This document shows positions 34,493 through 42,386 of a stretch of 64,000 bases of DNA, in pieces. A program made the translations under genes and the position numbers. The notes beneath the pieces were generated by a model. It was not told where the DNA came from, did no database searches, and saw only the letters and a program-made list of their open reading frames with translations. The DNA is taken from contig OZ037851.1 of NCBI GenBank assembly GCA_964035575.1, forward strand, positions 682,001 through 746,000, in the 5' to 3' direction. The stretch is from Rhynchopus sp. YZ270_cl-10 (taxonomy: Eukaryota > Euglenozoa > Diplonemea > Diplonemida > Diplonemidae). Numbering within the stretch: the stretch's first letter is position 1; each line of letters begins with the position of its first letter.

Positions 34493-35353
34493 CTACTCGA
34501 AGTTCATCTGGGAGATACAGGACAAAAGCTGGGAGAGATCCTGCTCCTCAGGTTCTGCCAGCGACATCATCTCACTGTGGTCAGCAAGGTACCTGGGTGC
34601 GACGTGGGTGGGGCTGGATGTCGGGGACGATGTGTCACGCTCGGTCTTATCTTCATCGGAGGCTGCTTGCGTGGAGGACGACTCATCGAGGTTGGACTCA
34701 GAGGCGATGGAGGAGGAAGGGGAGGTCCTGGTAGGGGTGCTCTGTGTGTGCGGTGCGATGGGGTTGAAGGCAGGAAGCTGCGTCTCGGTCTTTTGGGGGA
34801 CCGGCTTGCCAGCCTGCTTGGTGGTTCCACAACGCTTGCACCACAGACGGGACTCCCAGTTGCAGTTCTCGCAGTTCGGGCAGAGCCAGTCAGAGTCGCG
34901 GGCAGCGGAGCGTCCACAGCGCTTCTCTCCGCTGTGTCCGGTGCGGGGCTCTCTGCGGGACTTCTTCTTTGCGTCGGTAGTGGTGTTGTTTGGGGTGGTG
35001 GTGAGGTTTGCAGGGCGAGTTGCCATGACACCGTTCTGCACGGTGTTGGTAGGGGGAACGACCATCATGACAACGTTGTTCTCAGGCACACCCTGCGGAA
35101 GAGACACCATCTGCTGCATGACAGGCTGCTTCATCTCACGCTGCACCGGAAGCGACATCATCTGCTGCATCTGCTGGTTCTGCAGGGCCCTCTGCATCAT
35201 CAGCTGCTGCTGTGTCATCGCCGGGTTCGCCATCATCACCGGGGCACCCATCTGCCCCTGCGCCATCTGCGCCATCTGGGCCATCTGCATCTGCCCCATC
35301 ACATTCGCCTGGAGCATAACCTGCTGAGGGTGCTGTGCCATCTGGGAGTACAT
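34493..35353 (-). CDS. RanBP2-type zinc-finger protein, Met/Gln-rich
   Basis: A 286-residue protein. Residues 1-100 are low-complexity Met/Gln/Ala repeats. A basic region (KKKSRREPRTG) leads into a RanBP2-type zinc finger at about 154-178, with DSDWLCPNCENCN and Cys at 158, 161, 172 and 175 plus the typical Trp and Asn. Such fingers often bind single-stranded GGU-containing RNA, so an RNA-binding role is likely, not shown. The tail is Ser/Thr-rich and ends in an acidic segment after APRYLADHSE, which resembles the ARYL-type segment of the neighbour at 37186. The start fits: a dense pyrimidine tract lies directly upstream. Longer plus-strand frames here are complements of this GC-rich gene. 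Confidence 0.85.
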   Translation of the reverse strand: MYSQMAQHPQQVMLQANVMGQMQMAQMAQMAQGQMGAPVMMANPAMTQQQLMMQRALQNQQMQQMMSLPVQREMKQPVMQQMVSLPQGVPENNVVMMVVPPTNTVQNGVMATRPANLTTTPNNTTTDAKKKSRREPRTGHSGEKRCGRSAARDSDWLCPNCENCNWESRLWCKRCGTTKQAGKPVPQKTETQLPAFNPIAPHTQSTPTRTSPSSSIASESNLDESSSTQAASDEDKTERDTSSPTSSPTHVAPRYLADHSEMMSLAEPEEQDLSQLLSCISQMNFE

Positions 35354-35400
35354 TTTAAAAGAGAAGAGAATTCAAAGAAGAGAGAGAAAAGAGAGAAGGA
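35354..35400 (-). promoter_or_regulatory. Pyrimidine-rich tract before the start codon
   Basis: Read on the minus strand this is an almost unbroken C/T tract (TTCCTTCTCTCTTTTCTCTC and onward) ending just before ATG. It could serve as a splice-acceptor polypyrimidine tract or a promoter element. Confidence 0.5.
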
Positions 35401-35772
35401 AAATACGGGAGCTTTTAGGTTGAGAAAGCGAGGCTATGTCTGTGTATGAAGATAAAAAGAGAAAGGGTTTTGTTGGTTGAAGATAACAAAAGGGATAACA
35501 GAAAGGAATATGAGTAGCCTGTGTGGTGGTGGTGCTTGTGGTGGCGATGAGTAAGGATTGGGGCTAAAAATAAAAGCAAAGTTGAAGTCCACATTTTTTC
35601 TCGAATCTTGTTTTTTCCTTTTTTTTTTTTTGAAAACTTTGACAACGGGTACCCCGCGAACGGGCAATCCATGTTTTTTAATTTAAATCCAAAGGAGTTC
35701 AGTCTTGAGGTTAGAAAAAAAGTGTGACTGCTGGTGCAAAAATGCCCCTGTACACAAAAAACAAAAAGCAGA

Positions 35773-35807
35773 GTTGAAATACAAAGCCCTCTCGTGACAG
35801 TGTACCA
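35773..35807 (+). repeat. F4 hairpin, archetype
   Basis: GTTGAAATACAAAGCC, CTCTCGT, GACAGTGTACC. TACA/TGTA pair. An F1 copy starts 30 bp downstream. Confidence 0.75.
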
Positions 35808-35837
35808 AATGTTTCGAAAGAAAAAGAAAAGAAAGTT

Positions 35838-35868
35838 TGCCGAATGTGCCTCTTGTGCACACACGTCG
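35838..35868 (+). repeat. F1 hairpin
   Basis: TGTGC, CTCTTGT, GCACACACGTC. Confidence 0.72.
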
Positions 35869-36679
35869 CTACCATTGTTATCGCGCTGGATCACGCTGGG
35901 TTAGAAGATGGGCTGTCCCTTCGTCACACAAAGACGGTTGTTAGGGATGCTGTCGTCACCCCATTTGCTTGTATTGTGAGTTAAGGCACGGGATACACGG
36001 GATATTTACCTCTCAAAAAAGAACCGCCGTAATCAAAATATATGGACCGTAAAAATGTTACAGTTGGCCAAAAAAAAAACCCCCCCCAATAGTTCCAGAT
36101 CCAGTACTCAAGAAAAACCAAAAGAGACAAAAAGAACCCCCCCCGAAACAGATAGTTGATATGTTCACAATACACACCAACCGTTTCCGCAACCTTCCTT
36201 CAACCCCGTTTTTTTCTTCTTCTTCCCCCCCGAACATAATTATTTGCTCTTTTTATTGCAACGACAATCACTTTATACCAACTGGAATAAAGGTCATATT
36301 TCTTTTCTCAAATTGGGCCAAATTGGGCCAATTTTTAGCCCAGTCTGGTGGGCTAGATTTTTTTTTCCCCAAGAGAGCCCTGCAAACCTCCGAAAAGCTT
36401 CGAACTTGAACCACGTTTCTGGAGTCAGACCAAGGTGGGGTACACGCATAAAGTATAACGCCTGGTTTGTGTTAGGTCCAAACGAACTGGGGTGGCGAGG
36501 GAAGTAGACACACGACATCCACAGAGAGACAAACCTTTCAGAGTGAATTTTAGTGGCCCATATACATTTGTATGGTCGTGATCTACTCCACCACACTACC
36601 CTCAACAAAAAAAAAAACAGAACAAAACAAAACAAAACGAAACGAAACAAAACGAAACAAAACAAAACAAAAGGCTGCT

Positions 36680-36733
36680 AAGATGGACCCAAGTCTCTGT
36701 GCTGAGTCACCTTGATCACAATCGTTATCGCAC
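36680..36733 (+). repeat. F1 hairpin, extended 3' module
   Basis: AAGATGGACCCAAG, TCTCTGTG, CTGAGTCACCTT, followed by GATCACAATCG and TTATCGCAC. The extension recurs at 40702, 48887, 51061 and partly at 8330, 37070 and 57061. Confidence 0.72.
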
Positions 36734-37069
36734 TTCAGCTGACTGTGTCTGGGGGGGAAATATATGGTTGCCAAATCAACGGAAGTCTCGGGTGTTGAGG
36801 CACTTTTTTGAGGCACTGTTTGTAGGAATATTCAAGGGAAAATGCTCATGACCCGAGACTGATTGGTGGCTTCCTTTTTTTCGGCTTTATCGCATTGCAC
36901 ACACGGGAGGGGGGATAAATGTTGACGCCCAAGTGACGGTTCCAAAATAAGGATTCAAGAGCGAATATTTCTCTCTTCTGTTCTATTTTAGGTAGACCAA
37001 TTCCATGTCAGGAAACCACATGATGATAATAAGGGGGGGAAGGTTTTACAGGGGGGAGAAAACAGTTAT

Positions 37070-37115
37070 GAGACGAACTTAAGCTTTTCGTGAATAGTAC
37101 ATATCGTTATCGCAC
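37070..37115 (+). repeat. F1 hairpin, extended, degenerate
   Basis: GAGACGAACTTAAGC, TTTTCGT, then ATATCGTTATCGCAC. Keeps the distal module although the CACCTT box is lost. Confidence 0.55.
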
Positions 37116-37185
37116 AGCATCAGCTGCGTGGGACAGATAATGGTTCTGCTGACAGGACGGTCAGCAACGGAACCGGCCGCAGTCC

Positions 37186-37905
37186 CTAATATTGACCGCA
37201 CAGCACCGTTGCCATTTCACTCAGCCGCATGTCGTACATCCCATCAAGGCTTTCTGTTCTGTAGCCTTTTATTTGCTCTTCGCTGAGATACCTCGTGGCG
37301 GGCTGGTTATCGTTCGCTGAGTCCTCCTGTGCAACAGCATCGGGAGCGTTCTTTTTGTCTTCCCCGTGGAGTCGCGCCCATGCTTCAGGAGGGATGCTTG
37401 CTTTGCAACGGCGGCAGGTCGTCTTGTGTTTCCAATTGACCTTCCGGCAGGGGGGACAGATCCATGTATCTCGCCGTGCGTTTTCGTCGCGTGGGTCGAA
37501 TGCGATGGAGTCGGCGGCGGCTTTGCTTTCGCTTTGAGCTCGGTTCGCGGTGGGGTTGGGTAGCGGTTCTTGTGGAGGTGTTGCGACCACGTGGGCTGGG
37601 GGGTTCGTTGCGGGGTATCTGGGTTGGTTAGGGCGGGTCATTGGCTGCTGCTGCTGAAGCTGGTGCTGCTGCTGGTGCTGCTGGTGTTGAGGCTGGTGTT
37701 GAGGCTGGTACTGCTGGTACTGCTGGTAATGGTGGTGTTGGGGTTGGTGCTGCTGCTGCATGTACGCCTGCTGCTGCCATTGTTGTGGGTTTTGGGGTTG
37801 TACCGGCGGTTGGACATATGAATGTTGGTTGTGTGATCCGAACATGTCCCGACGATCATGATGCATGTTAAAGTGAGAGTGCAAACGCTTCTGGGACGCA
37901 GACAC
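37186..37905 (-). CDS. RanBP2-type zinc-finger protein, Gln/His-rich
   Basis: Up to 239 residues. Residues 35-90 are Gln/His/Pro repeats. A RanBP2-type finger lies at about 146-170 (DTWICPPCRKVNWKH, Cys 150, 153, 164, 167). After it comes ATRYLSEEQIKGYR, resembling the tail of the protein at 34493, so the two are probable paralogues with replaced low-complexity arms. The start is uncertain: the first ATG lies within an F3 hairpin of the opposite strand (37871-37912), and an in-frame ATG at 37866 would start just outside it with MHHDRRDMF. I favour 37866. An RNA-binding role is inferred from the finger. Confidence 0.8.
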   Translation of the reverse strand: MSASQKRLHSHFNMHHDRRDMFGSHNQHSYVQPPVQPQNPQQWQQQAYMQQQHQPQHHHYQQYQQYQPQHQPQHQQHQQQHQLQQQQPMTRPNQPRYPATNPPAHVVATPPQEPLPNPTANRAQSESKAAADSIAFDPRDENARRDTWICPPCRKVNWKHKTTCRRCKASIPPEAWARLHGEDKKNAPDAVAQEDSANDNQPATRYLSEEQIKGYRTESLDGMYDMRLSEMATVLCGQY

Positions 37906-37912
37906 TGAGGTT
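37871..37912 (+). repeat. F3 hairpin at a gene start
   Basis: GAGTGCAAACGC, TTCTGG, GACGCAGACACTGAGG on the plus strand, antisense to the 5' end of the zinc-finger gene. It covers the upstream ATG. Confidence 0.75.
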
Positions 37913-38044
37913 TTTTAAAAAATGTGTATACGACTGTGAGGTGTTGTTTAGTTATTTTTTCTTTGGGGGGGAACCAATAGAACAAAACCTGAAGGGGTTC
38001 TCAATGCTTTTCCCACAAAATCGGCAACACAAGAAACCCCCCCC

Positions 38045-39595
38045 TTAGGGCTGCTCACTCTCTCGACGCTTTCGCTCCTTTGTGGCTGCTGCGGAGGAGA
38101 GGAGCCCGGTCATCGTCCGCTTCACCCCTGCGAGATAACCTGTGGTGACGAGCCCCACTGCCTGACCAACTTCTGCGCAAAGCAGCGCCAACGACTCTGG
38201 CGCTAGCAGGAAGCCGACCGCACTCTCTTGCAGCGCGTCCCACACCCCTTCTTCCTCTCCCCCCTCCCCCTCCCCCTGTTCCCCTACCGCCTGCTCCAGA
38301 ATCTCCTTCGCATGCTCTGTCCACTCCCCGACCCCAACAGACTCAGGGGAAAACGATGCCTCCCCACGAAACCCCGTCACCGTCCTGCACAATGCACACA
38401 GCACCGCAAGGTACGCCAACGCATACGGAGGCAGCCGTACCGGGAGTGTAGTGGTGAGGTGGATGCACGCAAGAATGTGGTTCGTCCACGCCAACGCGGA
38501 GTGCGTAAAGGCGGCTTTGAAGAGCGGTGCGGCAGGGGGGATCCCAAGGGTGTGGAGGATATGATGCAGGGTGGAGACGGCTTCGGCAGAGCCACTTTGC
38601 ACAGCCACGGAGAGAAGTGCACGCAGTACACTAGGCACATAGGTGACGGCAGTGACCGGTGTCGCCTCAAAGTCGCATGCCTGCAACACCGCAAGCTCAC
38701 ACCCTCTCAACAAATCCTGCAGCTCCACATCTGGCACCTTCACATATCTCTCCCCAAGCACCGTCCGCAAATGACAAACGAACAACGCAAGACATGCCTC
38801 CTCCTTGCTTTGCACACCCTTAAGAACCGGAGGAGAACACGGCAGTATCCTGCTTGCCTTATACGAAGCAAGCATGCAAGCACTGGCAACAAGAAACCTA
38901 TCATACCGTGCAAACGAACGCACCGTAAAAAAGGTGTGAAACATTCCGATTGCCTGAAAACAATGCTCCGGAAGCACAATGTGAACACCAGGCCCCTTGA
39001 AGACACATTGCTCTGTATTGCGCAGTGCATCCTGAACTCCAACATTCCCTTCCATCACTGCCTTCTCTAAAACGGCAGTACAAAGACCCATATCACCAGA
39101 CCTAGCCGAGACTGCCACATTCTCCAGCAAGACACTGTAACTCCCATTCATTTCTTTTGCCGTTTTCCGTTTTTTTCGCGCAGGCTCTTTATTCACAGAC
39201 TCCTCCTTCAATAGCGATGAACAGAGCTGCGTCAAGGTCGATACCGTTTTTTTTAGATGGGTAGGTTGTGTCCCAATGAGAGGAATTGCATCGGTTACGG
39301 TGCTTCGGGTACGCGCTGCTCCGCTTGAAGAGAGCAACGCCCAGGCCTCCGTGGGGGAGTACAAAGCTGCGTACTGCCCTGCAAAGGTGTGTTGGTGTAG
39401 CGCATTAAACTCACGCTCATACACCGCTGAGGCAGTGCACCGTGATGTGTACGCAGCCTCCCAAATGAACGCTACACCGCTCATACGGAGCGCATGAGCA
39501 TCTTCCACCGAGACACCATCACCTAACAAAGCCTTCCCAGAAGCATCAAGAGATGCCCACGAACTTCCTACATCCGATACACCGTTTGGCTGCAT
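38045..39595 (-). CDS. Cyclin-like protein
   Basis: A 516-residue uninterrupted frame. A basic nuclear-localisation-like segment (ARKKRKTAK) lies at about 139-147. Residues about 205-320 resemble a cyclin box: FHTFFTVRSFARYDRF, then ASACMLASYKASR, which matches the LA.K..E helix, then a helix ending CELAVLQACDFEAT that matches the E..IL..L.F pattern. A second all-helical repeat may follow to about 420. The layout is closest to transcription-type cyclins (C/K/L/T), whose partners are CDK7/8/9-12-type kinases, but the subfamily is not clear. The C-terminus is acidic then basic. Upstream on the minus strand is a long C/T tract ending CTTCAG two bases before ATG, so the start is well placed. No Pro/Ser hinge is seen. 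Confidence 0.68.
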   Translation of the reverse strand: MQPNGVSDVGSSWASLDASGKALLGDGVSVEDAHALRMSGVAFIWEAAYTSRCTASAVYEREFNALHQHTFAGQYAALYSPTEAWALLSSSGAARTRSTVTDAIPLIGTQPTHLKKTVSTLTQLCSSLLKEESVNKEPARKKRKTAKEMNGSYSVLLENVAVSARSGDMGLCTAVLEKAVMEGNVGVQDALRNTEQCVFKGPGVHIVLPEHCFQAIGMFHTFFTVRSFARYDRFLVASACMLASYKASRILPCSPPVLKGVQSKEEACLALFVCHLRTVLGERYVKVPDVELQDLLRGCELAVLQACDFEATPVTAVTYVPSVLRALLSVAVQSGSAEAVSTLHHILHTLGIPPAAPLFKAAFTHSALAWTNHILACIHLTTTLPVRLPPYALAYLAVLCALCRTVTGFRGEASFSPESVGVGEWTEHAKEILEQAVGEQGEGEGGEEEGVWDALQESAVGFLLAPESLALLCAEVGQAVGLVTTGYLAGVKRTMTGLLSSAAATKERKRRESEQP

Positions 39596-39645
39596 GTCTG
39601 AAGGAAAGAAGAGAAAGAGAGAAGAGAGAAGAGAAAGGGGCTATA
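39596..39645 (-). promoter_or_regulatory. Pyrimidine tract with AG before ATG
   Basis: Minus-strand reading: CCCCTTTCTCTTCTCTCTTC and onward, ending CTTCAG then AC-ATG. It has the form of a splice acceptor almost abutting the start codon. Confidence 0.55.
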
Positions 39646-39935
39646 ATAAAACTGTTAAAACCGGTTTCCGAAGGAAGTTTCAGAAAAAAAAAAATGTGTG
39701 GATGTGGGGGTGGTCTGTTTTTTTATTCTCTTTTGGGCCAGGCAGTTTTTTTTTTTTGGGAAGGCGGGTAGGGGTGGGATAGCGGGGTAGAGCGTGGAAG
39801 GGGGGACAATGGCATTAATAATATCTCACAAAAAAGGGGTTGGGAATGAAAAAAGATGCCCCTCTTATATTTTTTTTTCCTAGTTGCGGGGGGGGGGGCG
39901 AAGAAGAGTTGTAACAAAGAACGAGATTTTTTTTT

Positions 39936-39991
39936 GACAATTTTTTGTTGGATTAGTGTAGCTGCCATGATATACGATAGAAAGTCTTCAC
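39936..39991 (+). repeat. F2 hairpin, short form
   Basis: GACAATTTTTTGTTGGATT, AGTGTAGCTGCC..., AAGTCTTCACT. AGTG/CACT outer pair. T-run on both sides. Confidence 0.7.
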
Positions 39992-40046
39992 TGTCCAGTT
40001 TGTTTTTTTTTGGTTTTTTTAGTGTGGGGGAAAAAAAGGGGGGAAA

Positions 40047-40082
40047 GTTGAAAGTGCTAGCATCTCCGTGAACGTAGATACC
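40047..40082 (+). repeat. F3 hairpin, degenerate 3' end
   Basis: GTTGAAAGTGCTAGC, then ATCT and AGAT arms around CCGTGAACGT, then ACCCA in place of GGCACT. Confidence 0.5.
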
Positions 40083-40289
40083 CAATTGAAAGATAGTGCG
40101 CATCTTAGTAACACAACACATTTCTCTCAAAAAAAAAAAAATAGAATAAGAACAATACTCGAAATGGGGAAATGGACATCGAAATTAGCATGCGCCAAGT
40201 GTATCATCAAAACACTAGAACACAATGTAAGTATCTTTTGAGGGCTAGGTTCGCAAGATTGCGCTACTTTTTTTGTTTTTTTCTTTTTT

Positions 40290-40352
40290 GACAAATTGTT
40301 GGGGTAGTGTAGTTGCCTCGGTTGTGTTGCCACAGTTTGTGCAATCTCCACT
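40290..40352 (+). repeat. F2 hairpin, long form
   Basis: GACAAATTGTTGGGGTAGTG and the long-form body ending GCAATCTCCACT, with one extra T in the 3' part (CACAGTTTGTGC). Confidence 0.85.
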
Positions 40353-40701
40353 ATTCTTTTTCTCTTTTTTTTTTTTATCTGGCGCCGTATCTCTCCGAGG
40401 AGGGGCTTAGTCCATTACAGAGACACCCTACTCATTTCCATCTCGACCTTTTCACACTCCCGACACAAAGTGCCCATCATGGTGTGGAAGCCGTCCCAGC
40501 ACTTTACCCTCAGGTTGACCTTTACAGAGTTTGGAGGAAGCGCTACGAAAGGATCCCCGGATGCAATTTAAAGTCCAGGACTTCTGGGGGAACCGGGGGG
40601 GTCATCCCTAGATAGATGCAACCTCACCGAACGCATTTTTCAAAAAGATTGAAAAATGGATGCACTACACACACATAAAAGAAAAAAAAAAGAAAGGTTG
40701 A

Positions 40702-40750
40702 TAAGATGACCCTTAGCCTCTCATGCTTAGCCATCTTGATCGCATTCGTT
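40702..40750 (+). repeat. F1 hairpin, extended 3' module
   Basis: TAAGATGACCCTTAGC, CTCTCAT, GCTTAGCCATCTT, GATCGCATTCGTT. Confidence 0.7.
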
Positions 40751-40800
40751 AAAAAATGAGGTGGCGAAGAGGTAAACAACAACCACATCAAGGGTTATGT

Positions 40801-41037
40801 TATACCATAGCTAGAGAATGCACAACATGCGCATGTTTTTTTTTTATACACAATTTGCGCATAATTGGTGTTCCCGAAAGGGCCCATATTGACAGGTCCT
40901 TGACATGTCCCTTGACACAAGGTTTACAGGGGAAAATGACACACCCCCCTATATTGACATGTCCTTGACATGTCGTTGACATGTCCCCGACAGCAGATCG
41001 GTAACACCAATAATGCACATTCTATACCTATGGTATA
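40801..41037. mobile_element. TIR element with TTGACATGTCC repeats
   Basis: A 237-bp element with imperfect inverted ends, TATACCATAGCTAGAGAATG and TATACCATAGGTATAGAATG, and an inner pair AATTGGTGTT(C/A)CCG. The core has at least four TTGACATGTCC-like units, each an 8-10 bp palindrome GGACATGTCC. A related TTGACAGGTCGTTGAC motif occurs at 8780. Confidence 0.65.
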
Positions 41038-41522
41038 CCTCTGCCATGGGAGAAAGCCACCACCCTCTCTCGATACGTTTGTTGTGGGGTTCCTTCCGCG
41101 CCCTCTCCCATAACAAGGGGGCATCGTGTGTCACACATAGCTGAAACTGAAGGAACACCACGTCTATTAAAAGGACAGTACATCATGTTTCCTCACATGA
41201 TACACTGCACCTCGTGTAAAAGTGAAAGACCGTAAAACTCAATTCAGTGCCATTCCAACAAGCAACCCACCCTTTTTTAAAGTCAAACAAGCCGACGAGT
41301 GTATCTTGAAAAATAAAAAAAGTGTGAAAGACAGGGTTTGAAACATAAGAAAAAGACTTTTTTTTTGATTTCCCCCCCTTCGACCACCAGAACCTCTCCC
41401 CCCCTATCCCCTTTGCCCCATCTCTTTTGAAGCGCATATATCTCGTAGAATATTGTGTTAGGCACGCTTTGTTTGTGTATTTTATTGTTCAAGCTAGAAA
41501 CGAAACAAAAAAGAAAGGTTGC

Positions 41523-41551
41523 AAGATATGCCTTACGTGCACACACATCTT
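41523..41551 (+). repeat. F1 hairpin
   Basis: CAAGATATGC, CTTACGT, GCACACACATCTT. Confidence 0.7.
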
Positions 41552-41761
41552 TTCCACAAAGTGTTCGAGAAGGTGTCCATACCACTGTTGTCGAGAGCAA
41601 GTTTCCCCGTCACAGCGCATGTATAGGTAACGAAATGGGAGGAAGAATATCAAAAAAAAAAAAAAACAAAAAAAAACGACACCCAATCAGATCATCCGAG
41701 GAAAGCGTCCAACACGGGCTGTATATGGTGTTGTGGGTGGGGAAAAAAAAAAGTGGGTTTT

Positions 41762-41812
41762 GTGTTGTCAACAATTGCCTGCCAAGAAGCAGGTTCTACT
41801 ATATGATCTTGG
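41762..41812 (+). repeat. F7 hairpin
   Basis: GTTGTCAACAATTG, stem CCTGC/GCAGG around CAAGAA, then TTCTACTATATG. A stem different from every other F7 copy. Confidence 0.65.
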
Positions 41813-42386
41813 TTGAAAAGACAGTCAATCCATAACCCCTAAAAGAAGGGAGAACTAAGCTAACATTTTGCCCCTTCATTTGTCCTCACTGATCTGCTAC
41901 TGTTGTCTTTTTTCGTTGATCACAGCCATTTAGGAAGCCATTTTAGGCTGATTTTACCCTGGGTAGCGCACGATTAGGTGAGGGAAATTTGGCTAGTCAC
42001 GTTCAGTTTCTAATGACACTGCGTGTAAGCAAAATAAAAGGGGAGATATTACATACCGCCAGCTCTCCTTTGTGCTCAACAATCAGATCCTTAATGCTGT
42101 CCGAGAGTTCAATTTGCATCTGTGTATGTGAATTGTTGTACGTTTCCCCTTTTTCCAGAAACAACGCGATATCTTAAACTAATCACACCGTAGGTTACTT
42201 TATCAAACTCACAACATTATAACAAAACAATACCAACCGCCAACTGATCCCTCACATTTGGACCATCTATGAACTCCGTGAGACACAGAGCTTGCAAGAG
42301 CTTACTGAGTTAGATGGGAAAAAAAAAATTCTCCCGTTCATAGATTGCCCAACATTGCTGCGGGGGGAAATACATGGTGCTGATTT

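Larger units (their letters stand above)
35401..37185. other. Intergenic, hairpins only
   Basis: No gene is supported. It holds F4 at 35773 and F1 at 35838, 36680 and 37070. CAAAA-type repeats lie at 36610-36672. Confidence 0.65.
39646..42386. other. Intergenic, hairpins and one TIR element
   Basis: It holds F2 at 39936 and 40290, F3 at 40047, F1 at 40702 and 41523, F7 at 41762 and a TIR element at 40801. A GC-richer patch at 40390-40600 is open on both strands for 50-100 codons but shows no known domain, so it is left uncalled. Confidence 0.6.

Noticed and set aside
34239-35449. Two plus-strand frames of over 300 codons
   Set aside because: They are complements of the GC-rich zinc-finger gene at 34493-35353 and translate its repeats into Cys/Leu/Gly-rich nonsense.
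40313-40615. Possible small gene in a GC-richer patch
   Set aside because: Open on both strands and partly overlapping an F2 hairpin; no motif favours either reading.
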